This document shows, piece by piece, positions 46,518 to 55,582 of a stretch of 64,000 nt of DNA. Each line of letters begins with the position of its first letter. Within the stretch, counting starts at the first letter, position 1. Under the pieces are notes generated by a model. That model was not told where the DNA came from and did no database searches. It worked only from the letters and a program-made list of their open reading frames with translations. This DNA comes from Planctomycetota bacterium (GTDB lineage: Bacteria > Planctomycetota > Planctomycetia > Pirellulales > Pirellulaceae): NCBI GenBank assembly GCA_026692885.1, contig JAPLNJ010000723.1, positions 5,555-69,554 of the forward strand, in the 5' to 3' direction. The position numbers and the translations under genes are program-made.

Positions 46518-48356
46518 TCACGCAGCATCGTCCGGGCCCAGACTCCGGAGGCCGTACCTGTCCCGCAGGAGTTTGGCGGTCTGGCGACGCTCGCGGTCAG
46601 CCACGGCGTTCGACCAGCCGAGCAGGGGGGCGACGATGCCGGTGAGTTCCTGGAGCAACTCGCCGGTCAACTCACCGAGCAACGCGATCGCCGTTCGTCG
46701 GAGCACAAGGTCGTCCAGACGCACGATTTTCTCGTGGCGCACCAGGAACTCGATTTCGCGCCGGCTGTAGCCCGCATGCTGACGCAAGGGCTCGTCCGGC
46801 CCGCCAGCCAGGAACTGGGTGACGGCCTCCGCCCGCGTGCCATAGCGGTTGAGCAGCTCGGTCAAGCGATCCGGTGACAGTCCGGTGGCTTCGTGAAGTC
46901 GGGTCAGCCAACGCTGTTTGGCTAGTTCATCCTGGGGATAGTCCTTGCCACCCCCGATGGCCAGCTGCTCTGTTCCAGCGCGGCGGCTTTGACCCAGGCG
47001 ATCCAAGAGCCGATCCGTCACCTGTTCGGCAAAGGCCCGGAACGTGGTCCACTTGCCGCCGATCATCGAGCAGACAGGGATGCGCAGGTCGGCGGTGGGT
47101 TCGAGGACGGCGCATTCGTGATCGCGGCTGGCCTCAACCGTGGCCGCACCGGCGGTGGACTTCATCGGCCGGACGCCGGTGAAGTAGCTGAGGATCTGGG
47201 ACTGGTTGACATCGATCTCCGGGAGCACTCGGCGAATGGACTCCAGGATGTAGTCGATCTCCTGTTCCGTGACCCGCACGTCGTCGGGATTGCCGCAATG
47301 GACGTCGGTCGATCCGATGAGTGCCCGGCCCAACCAGGGCAGCGCGATGGCGACGCGCCCGTCCGCAGTCTCATAGTAGATCATCTCGCCCTGCAACGTT
47401 TCGTACAGGGTCGGGTTGTCGAGAACCAGGTGAGCGCCTTTGGTGCCACCGATCATCCGCGTCTGGTGGCCCAGGGCGTGATTCGTGAAATCGATCCAAC
47501 CCCCGGTGGCATTGACGACCACCTGTGGCCGGACCACCAGGACCTCCCCCGACAACTCGTCCCGCAGGGAGACGGTGTCGCCGGTGGCGGCCTGCAAAGA
47601 GACATAGTTCAAGGCTTGGGCTTGCGGGCACGACGCTTCCCCGTCCAGTAGAAGTTCCAGGCCCAGCCGTTCAGGGTAGGCGATCCAAGCGTCGTAGTAC
47701 GTCGCCGTGCGCACAATGGCCGGATGCAACTGCGGCCGGCGGGCCAGCGACGCGGCACGGGACGTGAACTTGTGCCGAGGCATCAGCCGGCTCTTGCGGG
47801 TGAACACGTCGTAGAATGTCAGCCCGAGCTTGACCATCAGCGCACCGCGGCGGACCGACCTGGGGCCGCGGAGTCCAAGAAACCGCCGGATCGAACCGCC
47901 GACCCCGGCTAACCAGGCGAAAATCGGAATCGTGGTCGGCAACGGGAAGACGTAGTGCCGCGCGTTTTGCAGCAGCAGGTTGCGGTCCTTCAAGGCTTCC
48001 CGGACCAGCCGGAATTCACCGAACTCAAGATACCGCAAGCCGCCATGAATCATGCGGGATGGTGCAGCGCTGGCGCCGCTGCAGAAGTCGCTTTTGTCGA
48101 CGAGCAGAACGCGGACACCTTGCAGCGTCAGGTCGCGGAACAAGCCGCACCCGTTGATCCCGCCCCCGACGATCAGCACCGCAACGCCCGGCTGCCGCCG
48201 CACTTGATCGAGGACACGTTGTCGTTGCAGCAATGAGGTCTCGATTTCCGGAACCTTTCCTTTAGACGCACGAGATATCCCCGTCGAATCATCTTGAATC
48301 CGCCAATGATCCGGGAAACTCGCCGACTCGTCAAGTGGCCGCGTTGCCAATGACAC
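46518..48356 (-). CDS. glpD: FAD-dependent glycerol-3-phosphate dehydrogenase
   Basis: Maximal ORF 612 residues. The FAD-binding Rossmann motif is VAVLIVGGGINGCGLFRDLT, then DKSDFCSGASAAPSRMIHGG, LRYLEFGEFRLV, the classic GlpD/GlpA signature. Later IGGTKGAHLVLDN, ALIGSTDVHCGNPDDVRV and the C-terminal cap (HEATGLSPDRLTELLNRYGT) complete the family. It oxidises sn-glycerol-3-phosphate to DHAP and passes electrons to quinones at the membrane. The GTG start at 48356 is doubtful: the first 30 codons lie in a dispersed repeat (48265-48341). TTG 48233, just after the repeat, would give the normal length and keeps the whole Rossmann fold. Protein identity is firm, the start is not. Confidence 0.88.
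   Translation of the reverse strand: MSLATRPLDESASFPDHWRIQDDSTGISRASKGKVPEIETSLLQRQRVLDQVRRQPGVAVLIVGGGINGCGLFRDLTLQGVRVLLVDKSDFCSGASAAPSRMIHGGLRYLEFGEFRLVREALKDRNLLLQNARHYVFPLPTTIPIFAWLAGVGGSIRRFLGLRGPRSVRRGALMVKLGLTFYDVFTRKSRLMPRHKFTSRAASLARRPQLHPAIVRTATYYDAWIAYPERLGLELLLDGEASCPQAQALNYVSLQAATGDTVSLRDELSGEVLVVRPQVVVNATGGWIDFTNHALGHQTRMIGGTKGAHLVLDNPTLYETLQGEMIYYETADGRVAIALPWLGRALIGSTDVHCGNPDDVRVTEQEIDYILESIRRVLPEIDVNQSQILSYFTGVRPMKSTAGAATVEASRDHECAVLEPTADLRIPVCSMIGGKWTTFRAFAEQVTDRLLDRLGQSRRAGTEQLAIGGGKDYPQDELAKQRWLTRLHEATGLSPDRLTELLNRYGTRAEAVTQFLAGGPDEPLRQHAGYSRREIEFLVRHEKIVRLDDLVLRRTAIALLGELTGELLQELTGIVAPLLGWSNAVADRERRQTAKLLRDRYGLRSLGPDDAA
48265..48341. repeat. 77-bp dispersed repeat, copy A
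   Basis: This stretch aligns without gaps at about 80% identity to 57884-57960, in the same orientation (shared blocks AATCATCTTGAA, GCCAAT.ATCCGGGAA, CTCGTCAAGTGGCCG). It overlaps the 5' end of the glpD reading frame. Confidence 0.75.
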
Positions 48357-48628
48357 TTGACAACGGGTCGGGCCGCGAATACCTTAACGCCGTCAAAAGT
48401 AGTGGGCGCTGCCCGCGTTAGGAATCGGCACGGGCCAAAGTTCGCGGTGTCCGCGGGACGGGTTGTCGAATCACGCCCGGCCCAAAACGTGTGCGTCAAC
48501 GAACGGGGGCCTCGCGCTGAAGCAACTGCGTCATTGATCTCGGTTGGAGCAAGCTCTTTTTTCGAAGCGGGTAAGAAGCGGGTAATCAGTGCCGCGTGTC
48601 TTAGAAGTTGTGCATTTCGACGGGGATT

Positions 48629-48707
48629 GGCCGAATTCGTGAGAATTCGGAGGCTGTGGTGGTTATTGGCCCCCGCGAAACACCCCGAGTTTCTCACGAA
48701 TTCGGCG
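48629..48707. repeat. Palindromic repeat with perfect 16-bp arms
   Basis: GCCGAATTCGTGAGAA at 48630-48645 and TTCTCACGAATTCGGC at 48691-48706 are exact complements; the flanks of the arms extend the match imperfectly. It lies about 50 bp upstream of the SDR/SCP2 gene. The 48,357-48,628 stretch before it holds no clear gene. Confidence 0.75.
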
Positions 48708-48757
48708 ACGCGCAACCTCAAAGCCGCGTGCCGGACCAGTTGAGGTGTTCTGCGACC

Positions 48758-50371
48758 ATGATCCGCGATTTGTCTCAGCCGAACCGTGATGGCGCCGCCG
48801 ACGTGACCCGGTCGCGGCGCCGCGAAAGCAGCCCAGGAGGCAAGCCGCGGGACTACCATTTGTTGACCGGCGCGACCGGCCTGCTGGGATCCTACTTGTT
48901 GCGTGATGCCTTGCGCACGGGTAAACGGATCGCCGCGCTGGCCCGTCCGTCGAAATGGGAATCGGCCCGGCAACGCATTGAGACCAGTTTGGCGCGGTGG
49001 GAGCGGGAGACCGGCGAGATTCTGCCCCGGCCTACCGTCCTGGAGGGTAGTCTGGCGCTGGATCGCTGGGAGCCCCGTATCTTGCGCTGGGTGACCGAAC
49101 ACTGTCAGTCCGTAATCCATAATGCCGCCAGCTTGACGTTTCAAACCACTGCCGACGGCGAACCTTGGGTCTCGAACGTGGAGGGCACGCGGGCCGTGTT
49201 GGAGCTGTGCCGCCGCACGAGCATCCGCCAGTTCCATCACGTGTCGACGGCCTACGTGTGTGGGCTGCGGGACGGACGCGTCCTGGAGAGTGAACTCGAC
49301 GTCGGCCAAACGCCGGGGAACGACTACGAAGCCAGCAAATGCGAAGCCGAGAAACTGGTGCGCACCGCCGACTTCCTCGACCGGCCGACCATTTATCGCC
49401 CCTCGATTATTGTCGGCGATTCGCAGACCGGCTACACGTCTACCTTTCATGGTTTCTACGTTCCGATCAAGTTGGCTCACACGCTGGTGAATCGGCTCGT
49501 GCTGGGGGCGACGAGCGGACAACGGGCCGTGGCCGCCATCGGACTGCAGGGACCCGAAGGTAAGAACTTTGTTCCCGTCGATTGGGTCTCGGCCGTCATC
49601 ACCCACATCCACGGCCATCCGGAACATCGTGGCCGGACGTATCATCTGACGTCCCCGCGCGCTGTGAAGCTGGCGGAAATCGCCGCCGTGATCCAGGACG
49701 CGGTCGAGCGGTACTCGACGCTGGCGGATGCGAATGCTCCCCGACTGTGCGACTCGGCCTGGTTCGAACAGAACCTCGCAGAGCAGATGGCGGTGTACCG
49801 GTCTTACTGGCGGGACGATCCCGATTTCGACTGTACCAACACCCTGGCGGCGGCCACGCATTTGCCCTGTCCCCCCATGCACCACGAGCGACTGTTGTTG
49901 CTGGCTCGCCATGCGATCCAGTCGGGTTTCGGCCGTCCCCGTCCGCGACCCATCTGCCCCGAGTTCGACGTGCACTCGCGTCTCGAACATCTCCTGGCGG
50001 CGGGACGAGAACTGGATGCGGAGTCCACGAGCCGGCCGCGGGTGGGGCTCCAGGTTGATGGACGCGGCGGAGGCCAGTGGGAGTTGGTGCTGAACGACGG
50101 CCGTCCGGTGGCCGCCAAAGAAGGACTCACGCGGTGCAGCGAGGCCGTCTGCCGCCTGACTTCTGAGACCTACGAGCGGCTAGTCCATCGCCGCGTCAGT
50201 GTCGGCGAGGCCCTCCAGAGCGGACTGGTCGTCATTGAGGGCAAAGGGATGGATCTGCGGCAACTGGCGGCCGTGTTCGAGCCGGCCGTGTTCGAGACGA
50301 CTGTGACCGGCGGCGGGCAGCCTCTGGAATGCGTGCTGGTCAACGGTGCCGAGGAGTTCGCAACGCCCTGA
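48758..50371 (+). CDS. Thioester-reductase-like SDR fused to an SCP2-like domain
   Basis: 537 residues from ATG 48758 (GAGGTG upstream). Residues about 33-300 are an extended short-chain dehydrogenase of the NAD_binding_4 (male sterility/fatty acyl or thioester reductase) type: HLLTGATGLLGSYLLRDALR (nucleotide binding), HNAASLTFQTTADGEPWVSN, VSTAYVCG, and the Tyr-x-x-x-Lys pair in NDYEASKCEAEKLV. Residues about 420-520 (RPRVGLQVDGRGGGQWELVL, SEAVCRLTSETYERLVHRRV, LQSGLVVIEGKGMDLRQLA) resemble an SCP2/sterol-carrier-type lipid-binding domain. The combination suggests NAD(P)H-dependent conversion of a bound acyl or lipid substrate. First gene of the cluster; the GT2 gene follows after 90 bp. 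Confidence 0.78.
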   Translation: MIRDLSQPNRDGAADVTRSRRRESSPGGKPRDYHLLTGATGLLGSYLLRDALRTGKRIAALARPSKWESARQRIETSLARWERETGEILPRPTVLEGSLALDRWEPRILRWVTEHCQSVIHNAASLTFQTTADGEPWVSNVEGTRAVLELCRRTSIRQFHHVSTAYVCGLRDGRVLESELDVGQTPGNDYEASKCEAEKLVRTADFLDRPTIYRPSIIVGDSQTGYTSTFHGFYVPIKLAHTLVNRLVLGATSGQRAVAAIGLQGPEGKNFVPVDWVSAVITHIHGHPEHRGRTYHLTSPRAVKLAEIAAVIQDAVERYSTLADANAPRLCDSAWFEQNLAEQMAVYRSYWRDDPDFDCTNTLAAATHLPCPPMHHERLLLLARHAIQSGFGRPRPRPICPEFDVHSRLEHLLAAGRELDAESTSRPRVGLQVDGRGGGQWELVLNDGRPVAAKEGLTRCSEAVCRLTSETYERLVHRRVSVGEALQSGLVVIEGKGMDLRQLAAVFEPAVFETTVTGGGQPLECVLVNGAEEFATP

Positions 50372-50461
50372 ACGGCCTGGCGTGATCCGGGGATGGGTCC
50401 GCAATCTGGGCGTGTGGCACGGCTTGCTGGCAAGCGATGGTCCGCGAATGGAGGTGACCGC

Positions 50462-51721
50462 ATGGCTCAGGCGGCGATGTTTTGCTTCTGGGTGCTGTTT
50501 GGGCTGGTCGTGGGTCAGACGCTGTTGGTGTTGGGCTTCGTAAGGGCCTTACGCGGGAGGATGCGGTCCGGGTCCGAGCCGTCCTATACCCCTCAGACCG
50601 CCGTGATCTTGTGTCTGCGCGGCACCGATCCCTTCCTGTCCGAGTGTCTCGACGGCCTGCTGCAGCAGGACTTTCCGCATTATGCCGTGTGGATTGTGAT
50701 CGACCAACCCGACGATCCAGCCTGGGGCGTCGTCCGGGAGGCCCTGACACGTCACCCTGCGGTTCCGGTGCAGGTCCTGTCGCTGACCGAACGACGCGAA
50801 ACCTGCAGCCTGAAATGCAGCAGCCTGACACAGGCCGTCGCCTTACTGGACGCATCCTACGAGGTGGTGGCCCTGTTGGATGCCGACACCGTGCCCCATC
50901 GGATGTGGCTCCGCGAACTGGTCGCCCCCCTGGCGGACTCCCAAGTCGGTGCCGCGACGGGTAACCGTTGGTACATGCCCGCCGAGCCATCGTGGGGTTC
51001 CCTGGTCCGCTACACGTGGAACAGCGCGGCGATCGTGCAGATGTACTGGTACAGCATCCCCTGGGGCGGTGCACTGGCGGTCCGGACGGCAGTGTTTCGC
51101 CAGTCGAACCTGCTGGAACGTTGGCGCTCGGCCTTCTGCGAGGACACGATGCTCTATCGCGTTTTGCGGGAGATCGGCTTCCGGGTGGCCTTCGCGCCTT
51201 CCCTGATGATGGTGAACCGCGAGGCCTGTGATCTGCCGGGTTGCCTGGGCTGGGTGCGCCGGCAGTTACTCACCGCTCGACTCTATCATCCCGGCTGGCC
51301 CGCGGTGGTCGTGCACGGTGTGGCGACGGCGGCGGCGCAGGCGGTGTGGCTGGCCTTGCTCCTGGCAGCCGGGACGGCCAGGCACTGGTCCGCGGTCGCC
51401 TGGCTGGTGGCAGGCGGGGCCTGCTACTGGTCCAGCATGGCCGTGTTGCTGGGTCTGCTGGAGTTGGGCGTGCGGCAGGTCGTGCACCGGCGGGGCGAGC
51501 CGGTGCAGTGGCTGAAGCTTCGTTTCGTAGTGCGTCTCCTGGTCGCGATTCCCTGGACGCAGGTGGTGTACCCGCTGGCCCTGCTGTCGGCCATGCTGCT
51601 GCGCCGGGTGGAGTGGCGCGGCGCCGTCTATCGTGTCGACGGCCCCTGGCACATCCGGCTGATCGAGGACCGACCCGCGGAGGCCCGTCGTGCCGCAGGC
51701 CAGTCCGGCCGATCCTTGTGA
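50462..51721 (+). CDS. Ceramide-glucosyltransferase-like GT2 glycosyltransferase (paralogue 1)
   Basis: 419 residues; the ATG at 50462 has GGAGGTG seven bases upstream. An N-terminal membrane helix precedes a GT-A catalytic domain: YAVWIVIDQPDDPAWGVVRE, TCSLKCSSLTQAV (D1-like region), VALLDADTVPHRMWLRELVA (DxD-type metal site), ATGNRWYMPAEPSWGSLVRY, CEDTMLYRVLREIGFRVAFA and LMMVNREACD. Several C-terminal membrane helices follow, as in HpnI/ceramide glucosyltransferase-type enzymes that act on membrane lipids at the cytoplasmic face. The Q/RxxRW motif appears modified (RRQLLTARLYHPGW). A second, clearly related enzyme lies at 54225-55490. Donor and acceptor are not predictable. Confidence 0.83.
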   Translation: MAQAAMFCFWVLFGLVVGQTLLVLGFVRALRGRMRSGSEPSYTPQTAVILCLRGTDPFLSECLDGLLQQDFPHYAVWIVIDQPDDPAWGVVREALTRHPAVPVQVLSLTERRETCSLKCSSLTQAVALLDASYEVVALLDADTVPHRMWLRELVAPLADSQVGAATGNRWYMPAEPSWGSLVRYTWNSAAIVQMYWYSIPWGGALAVRTAVFRQSNLLERWRSAFCEDTMLYRVLREIGFRVAFAPSLMMVNREACDLPGCLGWVRRQLLTARLYHPGWPAVVVHGVATAAAQAVWLALLLAAGTARHWSAVAWLVAGGACYWSSMAVLLGLLELGVRQVVHRRGEPVQWLKLRFVVRLLVAIPWTQVVYPLALLSAMLLRRVEWRGAVYRVDGPWHIRLIEDRPAEARRAAGQSGRSL

Positions 51722-51749
51722 AGGCGGCTGGGGCCAGCGGACAGAAATA

Positions 51750-53135
51750 TCATTCCTCCGGGTCCTCGCCCGCCGCCGACAAGCCACGCTCTTTGACGGT
51801 GGCCAGCGAAGCTCGGATGCGGCGCTCGAACGTGTCGAGCAGATCCACCGCCTGGGCAGCGGTCAGGGGCCGCGGATCGTAATGGAGGGAAATGAACAGC
51901 TTGCGTGTGTAGATGGCGGCGTTCAGCGCGACGCACGCGTAGGGCCGAATTGGCGTCACCAGATCGAGTTCCCTGAGGCTGACATTGCCCGCGACGACGC
52001 ACCCCCCGCGCCGCGGCAACGAGGTCCGCGCGGTGAGTTTGCCGAGGTTGGCAAACACGCAGGACACCGTACACTTGTCCGCACGCACCTGCTTCCGCAA
52101 ACCGCCCGGGAGCAGTCGGATGAGTTGCGTGGAGAACACGAACGTATAGCCCAACTGGTTACGCTTGATCAGTTCCATTTCGTCGTGGATACTGCGTAGC
52201 AGTCGCTCTGGATCGCTGAAATCCGGACCCCGCCGATCGAGAAACACACTGCTCACCACGTTGGCAGCCGGCAACTCGCGGTCTTGAGCCGTACGCAGAT
52301 TCATGGGAATCATCATCCGCAACCAACCGTCGTCGGCGGGCACCTGCTGTCGTGTCCGCCATTCGGCCAGCGCCAGGAAGAGATCCCGGATCAGCAGATC
52401 GTTGGCGGTCACACCCAACTGCACGGCCGCGGTTTGCAGCGCTACGGTGTCCTGGATATCGAACACACGACCGAGAACCGCCGGATACTCGGCGGGCGGC
52501 GGAACCTCGTTGTCGCAGACCTGATGGGGAATCACAGGACACGGGGTACGCATCAGAAACTGTCGGACGCCCTGGAGGCCCACGAGTTGCTTGGGTAGCA
52601 TGCGCAACAGTTGCCCCAGGGTCAGGCCGTATCTTCCTCGCCCGGCCAGAAGTTGCTGATCGATCGGCAACAGCCGGACCCGCTCGGGGTTGGCCCCCTG
52701 TGCCAGAGCGTAGGCCAGCAACAGATCGTGAAAGAAGACGAACATGCCTGCCGCATCGCAACAGGCGTGATGAAATTGAATCACCAAATCGCTGGCTTGG
52801 TCGTCCACCACGACATGGAATCGGCAGCCGATTTCCTGTTGCAGATCCAGGTGCGACGCGGGCGGAAAGTGTCCGCCCGTGGGCCCCGACTGCCATTCGA
52901 TTCGCGGTTCCGGGTTCGTCACCGCGACCCACACCAACCGCTTTCGCCCCCGCTTCTGCACGATCGATGACAGGAGCGGATGACGCTGCAGCGTCGTGCG
53001 CAGGGCCGCCTCCAGCGCCGTCCGCTCGAGCTGCCCGGCGAATCGCATCCGCACAAAGCAACACCAGGGATAGGCCGGACGGTCTTCCCAGAACAGAAAC
53101 TCCTCCATGGTGGTCAGTGGCAGGACGAGGCTCAT
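51750..53135 (-). CDS. Condensation-domain-type acyltransferase
   Basis: 461 residues. The ATG at 53135 overlaps the stop of the upstream gene by 4 bp (ATGA), so the two are translationally coupled. The catalytic HHxxxD motif is seen as QFHHACCDAAG (His122, His123, Asp127), typical of the chloramphenicol-acetyltransferase/condensation/PapA superfamily. It opens with LTTMEEFLFWEDRPAYP, and a later DFGWG-like region is replaced by CVFANLGKLTARTSLPRRGG. Such enzymes join acyl groups to hydroxyls or amines without a carrier module. In this cluster it may acylate a sugar or lipid. It is divergent to the GT2 genes on either side. Confidence 0.78.
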   Translation of the reverse strand: MSLVLPLTTMEEFLFWEDRPAYPWCCFVRMRFAGQLERTALEAALRTTLQRHPLLSSIVQKRGRKRLVWVAVTNPEPRIEWQSGPTGGHFPPASHLDLQQEIGCRFHVVVDDQASDLVIQFHHACCDAAGMFVFFHDLLLAYALAQGANPERVRLLPIDQQLLAGRGRYGLTLGQLLRMLPKQLVGLQGVRQFLMRTPCPVIPHQVCDNEVPPPAEYPAVLGRVFDIQDTVALQTAAVQLGVTANDLLIRDLFLALAEWRTRQQVPADDGWLRMMIPMNLRTAQDRELPAANVVSSVFLDRRGPDFSDPERLLRSIHDEMELIKRNQLGYTFVFSTQLIRLLPGGLRKQVRADKCTVSCVFANLGKLTARTSLPRRGGCVVAGNVSLRELDLVTPIRPYACVALNAAIYTRKLFISLHYDPRPLTAAQAVDLLDTFERRIRASLATVKERGLSAAGEDPEE

Positions 53136-54109
53136 GTCGAGGCTCCTGGCTCGGCAGATCGTCGCGTCTGCCGGGTGTGTTGAATGACTTCGCGCAGCGT
53201 GTCGCGGCTGCTGAACTGGAACTGGTAACCGAGCTCACGCGTGAGTCGGTGCGGAGCAACCACCCACGGATAACGCACGAAATAGAGAAAACTCGCCGGC
53301 GATTCGTGGATCGGCAGCCGACTGGTCCACGCCAGCCAATGCGTCGCGTACACCAGCCAGAAAGGCAAGTTGAACACGCGGCGATTCGTGGCTTGAGCAA
53401 TCTCCGAGATCGTCGACCAGTCGGGAGGTGCTAGGTTGTATGCTCCGCGACCATTGGCGCACAGAATCGCATGGATGGCTGCGGCCACGTCTGCTTCGTG
53501 GACAAATTGCAGGGGCGTGTCGCAGCCGTCGATCCGCACCAAGAATGGCATGCCGAAGATGAAGCGACTCAAGTAGTTGTCCATCTGAGGGCCTCCAACT
53601 AAAGCGGGTCGCACGCAGCTGACGGCAATCTTCGGGTGTTCGGCGGCGAAACTCTGGACCAATTGCTCCAATTCGGTCTTGTCGGCGGCATACCGGAACT
53701 CGTGACGCGCCCGAAGCGGCGCGGATTCGTCCAACGGCACAGGATTGTCCGGCCATGCGCCGTAGGCCGTTGCGCTGGAGACGACCAGCAATCTGCTGGG
53801 CCGCGATTGGCCCGCGGCCCGCAGCACATTGCGGGATCCTTCCACGTTGATTTCCCGCATGCGACGCTCATCCCGCATCGGCTGAAAAGCGAAGGCCCCG
53901 TGGATGATGGTGTCCGGAGCAAAACTAACCAATGCTGCGCCGAGTTCCGAACTGAGGATATCCAGACGCAGGAACTGGTCGGGAGCAACCCGCGTCGGTT
54001 CCCGAAGATCGAGTCCGAGGATCCGGATCCCGCTATCCCGTTGGCGAAAGTATTCGACCAGTTTACTGCCGAGATATCCGGAGCTTCCGGTGATCGCCAA
54101 GCGTTTCAT
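53132..54109 (-). CDS. Extended SDR, NAD-dependent epimerase/dehydratase-like
   Basis: 325 residues from ATG 54109. RLAITGSSGYLGSKLVEYFR is the GxxGxxG nucleotide-binding motif; LLVVSSATAYGAWPDNPVPL and FRYAADKTELEQLV give the Ser/Thr and Tyr-x-x-x-Lys active-site residues. CVRPALVGGPQMDNYLSRFI and the substrate-binding domain follow. It resembles UDP-sugar epimerases or NAD-dependent lipid/sterol SDRs such as 3-beta-HSD. First of a two-gene minus-strand unit with the acyltransferase; the 115-bp gap to the GT2 gene at 54225 probably holds divergent promoters. Confidence 0.83.
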   Translation of the reverse strand: MKRLAITGSSGYLGSKLVEYFRQRDSGIRILGLDLREPTRVAPDQFLRLDILSSELGAALVSFAPDTIIHGAFAFQPMRDERRMREINVEGSRNVLRAAGQSRPSRLLVVSSATAYGAWPDNPVPLDESAPLRARHEFRYAADKTELEQLVQSFAAEHPKIAVSCVRPALVGGPQMDNYLSRFIFGMPFLVRIDGCDTPLQFVHEADVAAAIHAILCANGRGAYNLAPPDWSTISEIAQATNRRVFNLPFWLVYATHWLAWTSRLPIHESPASFLYFVRYPWVVAPHRLTRELGYQFQFSSRDTLREVIQHTRQTRRSAEPGAST

Positions 54110-54224
54110 AGGTTGCGTCCCGTCGTGTTTGCGCAGTCATTGTAACCAGTGGCCCGGTCCTTGACAGCGTGGGAAGGCTCGTCTACAAGTGGGCATCCCT
54201 CGTGGACTGCTTCGTAGGCGGGTT

Positions 54225-55490
54225 ATGCTGCACTTGGCAATCGCTGTATTCTCTGGCTTGGCCTTGGCTGCCGTGGGCCATCTGGTCCTGGCCGCGCTAG
54301 TCATGCCGTCGTTCTTCCGAGCGGCTTGTGCCAACACCGCGGTCGAACGATTTCCGCGGGTTTCGATCTTGGTCTCGCTCCGCGGCGCCGACGCTGGTTT
54401 GCTGGACAACCTACGGAGCCTGATGCAACAGCGGTATCCATGCTATGAACTGTGGGTGGTTGTGGATCGCCTGGAGGATCCAGCCTGGAAGGTCGCCGAA
54501 GAAGCGATCCGCTCGACCGGCGCCCTGCATGTCCACCTCGCGCCGCTGCGCGAGCGGCGGCCGACGTGCAGTTTGAAATGCAGCGCGCTGGTGCAGGCCT
54601 GCCGCGATTTGGACGATGCGTGCGAAGTGATCGCGCTGGCCGACGGCGACCTGGCGGCCCATCCCGACTGGCTGCGGGAACTGGTGCTGCCGCTGCAGGA
54701 CGAGCGCGTGGGGGTCGCGTTCGGGAACCGCTGGTACATGCCGCACGGCGGACAATGGGGTTCCTTGGTACGTTACCTCTGGAACGCAGCGGCGGTTCTC
54801 TTGATGTCCCACTTCTCGATCCCCTGGGCCGGCACGCTGGCCATCCGCAGATCGGTGCTGTTGCAAGCCGGGTTGCTCGATAAATGGGGCTCTGCAGTGG
54901 TAGACGATGCCCCGCTTCCGGCCCTCCTGCGGAACCTCGGAAAACAACTCAAGTTTGTACCGGCACTGATGATGGTCAATCGCGAGGAGTGTTCCTTGGC
55001 CGTCAGTTACGAGTTCATCAAACGGCAGTTGTTTTGGACTCGGACGTACCACGCGACGTGGCTGCCGTTGCTGAGTCTGGTCCTGGCGGTCACCTTCCTC
55101 TTGCTGTCTTCCGTCGCGTTGACGGTGTACGGGCTGTTGGCCTCGCGGTGGGACGTGGCCGCCTGGGCTGGCGGCGGATTGGGTACCCACTACCTGCTGA
55201 TGCTGTTGCTGCTGGGGACGGTCGAAGTCGGCGTGCGACGGGTGGTGCGGCGACGGGGTGAGGCAACGGCCTGGGTGTCGCCGCGCATCCTGTGGCGGCT
55301 GGTGCCTGCGTTGGTGTTGACCGAGATCGTCTACCTAGCGGCCACGATGTCGGCCCATTTCCAGGAGTACGTTGTGTGGCGCGGCGTGACCTACCACGTC
55401 CGCGGCCCTTGGGATGTCCGCATGATCGCTGACCCGCCGATCGCGACAGCGGACGGCGGACGGCGGACGGCGGACGGCGACAGCCACTGA
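54225..55490 (+). CDS. Ceramide-glucosyltransferase-like GT2 glycosyltransferase (paralogue 2)
   Basis: 421 residues from ATG 54225 (AGGCGGGTT before it; an in-frame GTG lies at 54189). Same plan as the enzyme at 50462: N-terminal helix, YELWVVVDRLEDPAWKVAEE, TCSLKCSALVQACRDL, VIALADGDLAAHPDWLRELV, FGNRWYMPHGGQWGSLVRYL, PALMMVNREECSLAVS, then four to five membrane helices. The DxD-type position reads DGD rather than DAD. The low-complexity end (ADGGRRTADG) comes from a short GC-rich tandem repeat. Two paralogous but non-identical enzymes suggest two successive sugar additions. Confidence 0.82.
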   Translation: MLHLAIAVFSGLALAAVGHLVLAALVMPSFFRAACANTAVERFPRVSILVSLRGADAGLLDNLRSLMQQRYPCYELWVVVDRLEDPAWKVAEEAIRSTGALHVHLAPLRERRPTCSLKCSALVQACRDLDDACEVIALADGDLAAHPDWLRELVLPLQDERVGVAFGNRWYMPHGGQWGSLVRYLWNAAAVLLMSHFSIPWAGTLAIRRSVLLQAGLLDKWGSAVVDDAPLPALLRNLGKQLKFVPALMMVNREECSLAVSYEFIKRQLFWTRTYHATWLPLLSLVLAVTFLLLSSVALTVYGLLASRWDVAAWAGGGLGTHYLLMLLLLGTVEVGVRRVVRRRGEATAWVSPRILWRLVPALVLTEIVYLAATMSAHFQEYVVWRGVTYHVRGPWDVRMIADPPIATADGGRRTADGDSH

Positions 55491-55582
55491 CAAGCCAGCG
55501 TGACGAGTCCCCGTGAACAAGCTCCCACGGGTGGTGGGTTACCCCGGAGCTTGTCAAAACGGGACCAGGTGCGGAGGGCCAC

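Noticed and set aside
48173..49990. 605-codon minus ORF across the SDR/SCP2 gene
   Set aside because: Antisense shadow; no conserved motifs, while the plus frame has a full Rossmann and Tyr-Lys active site.
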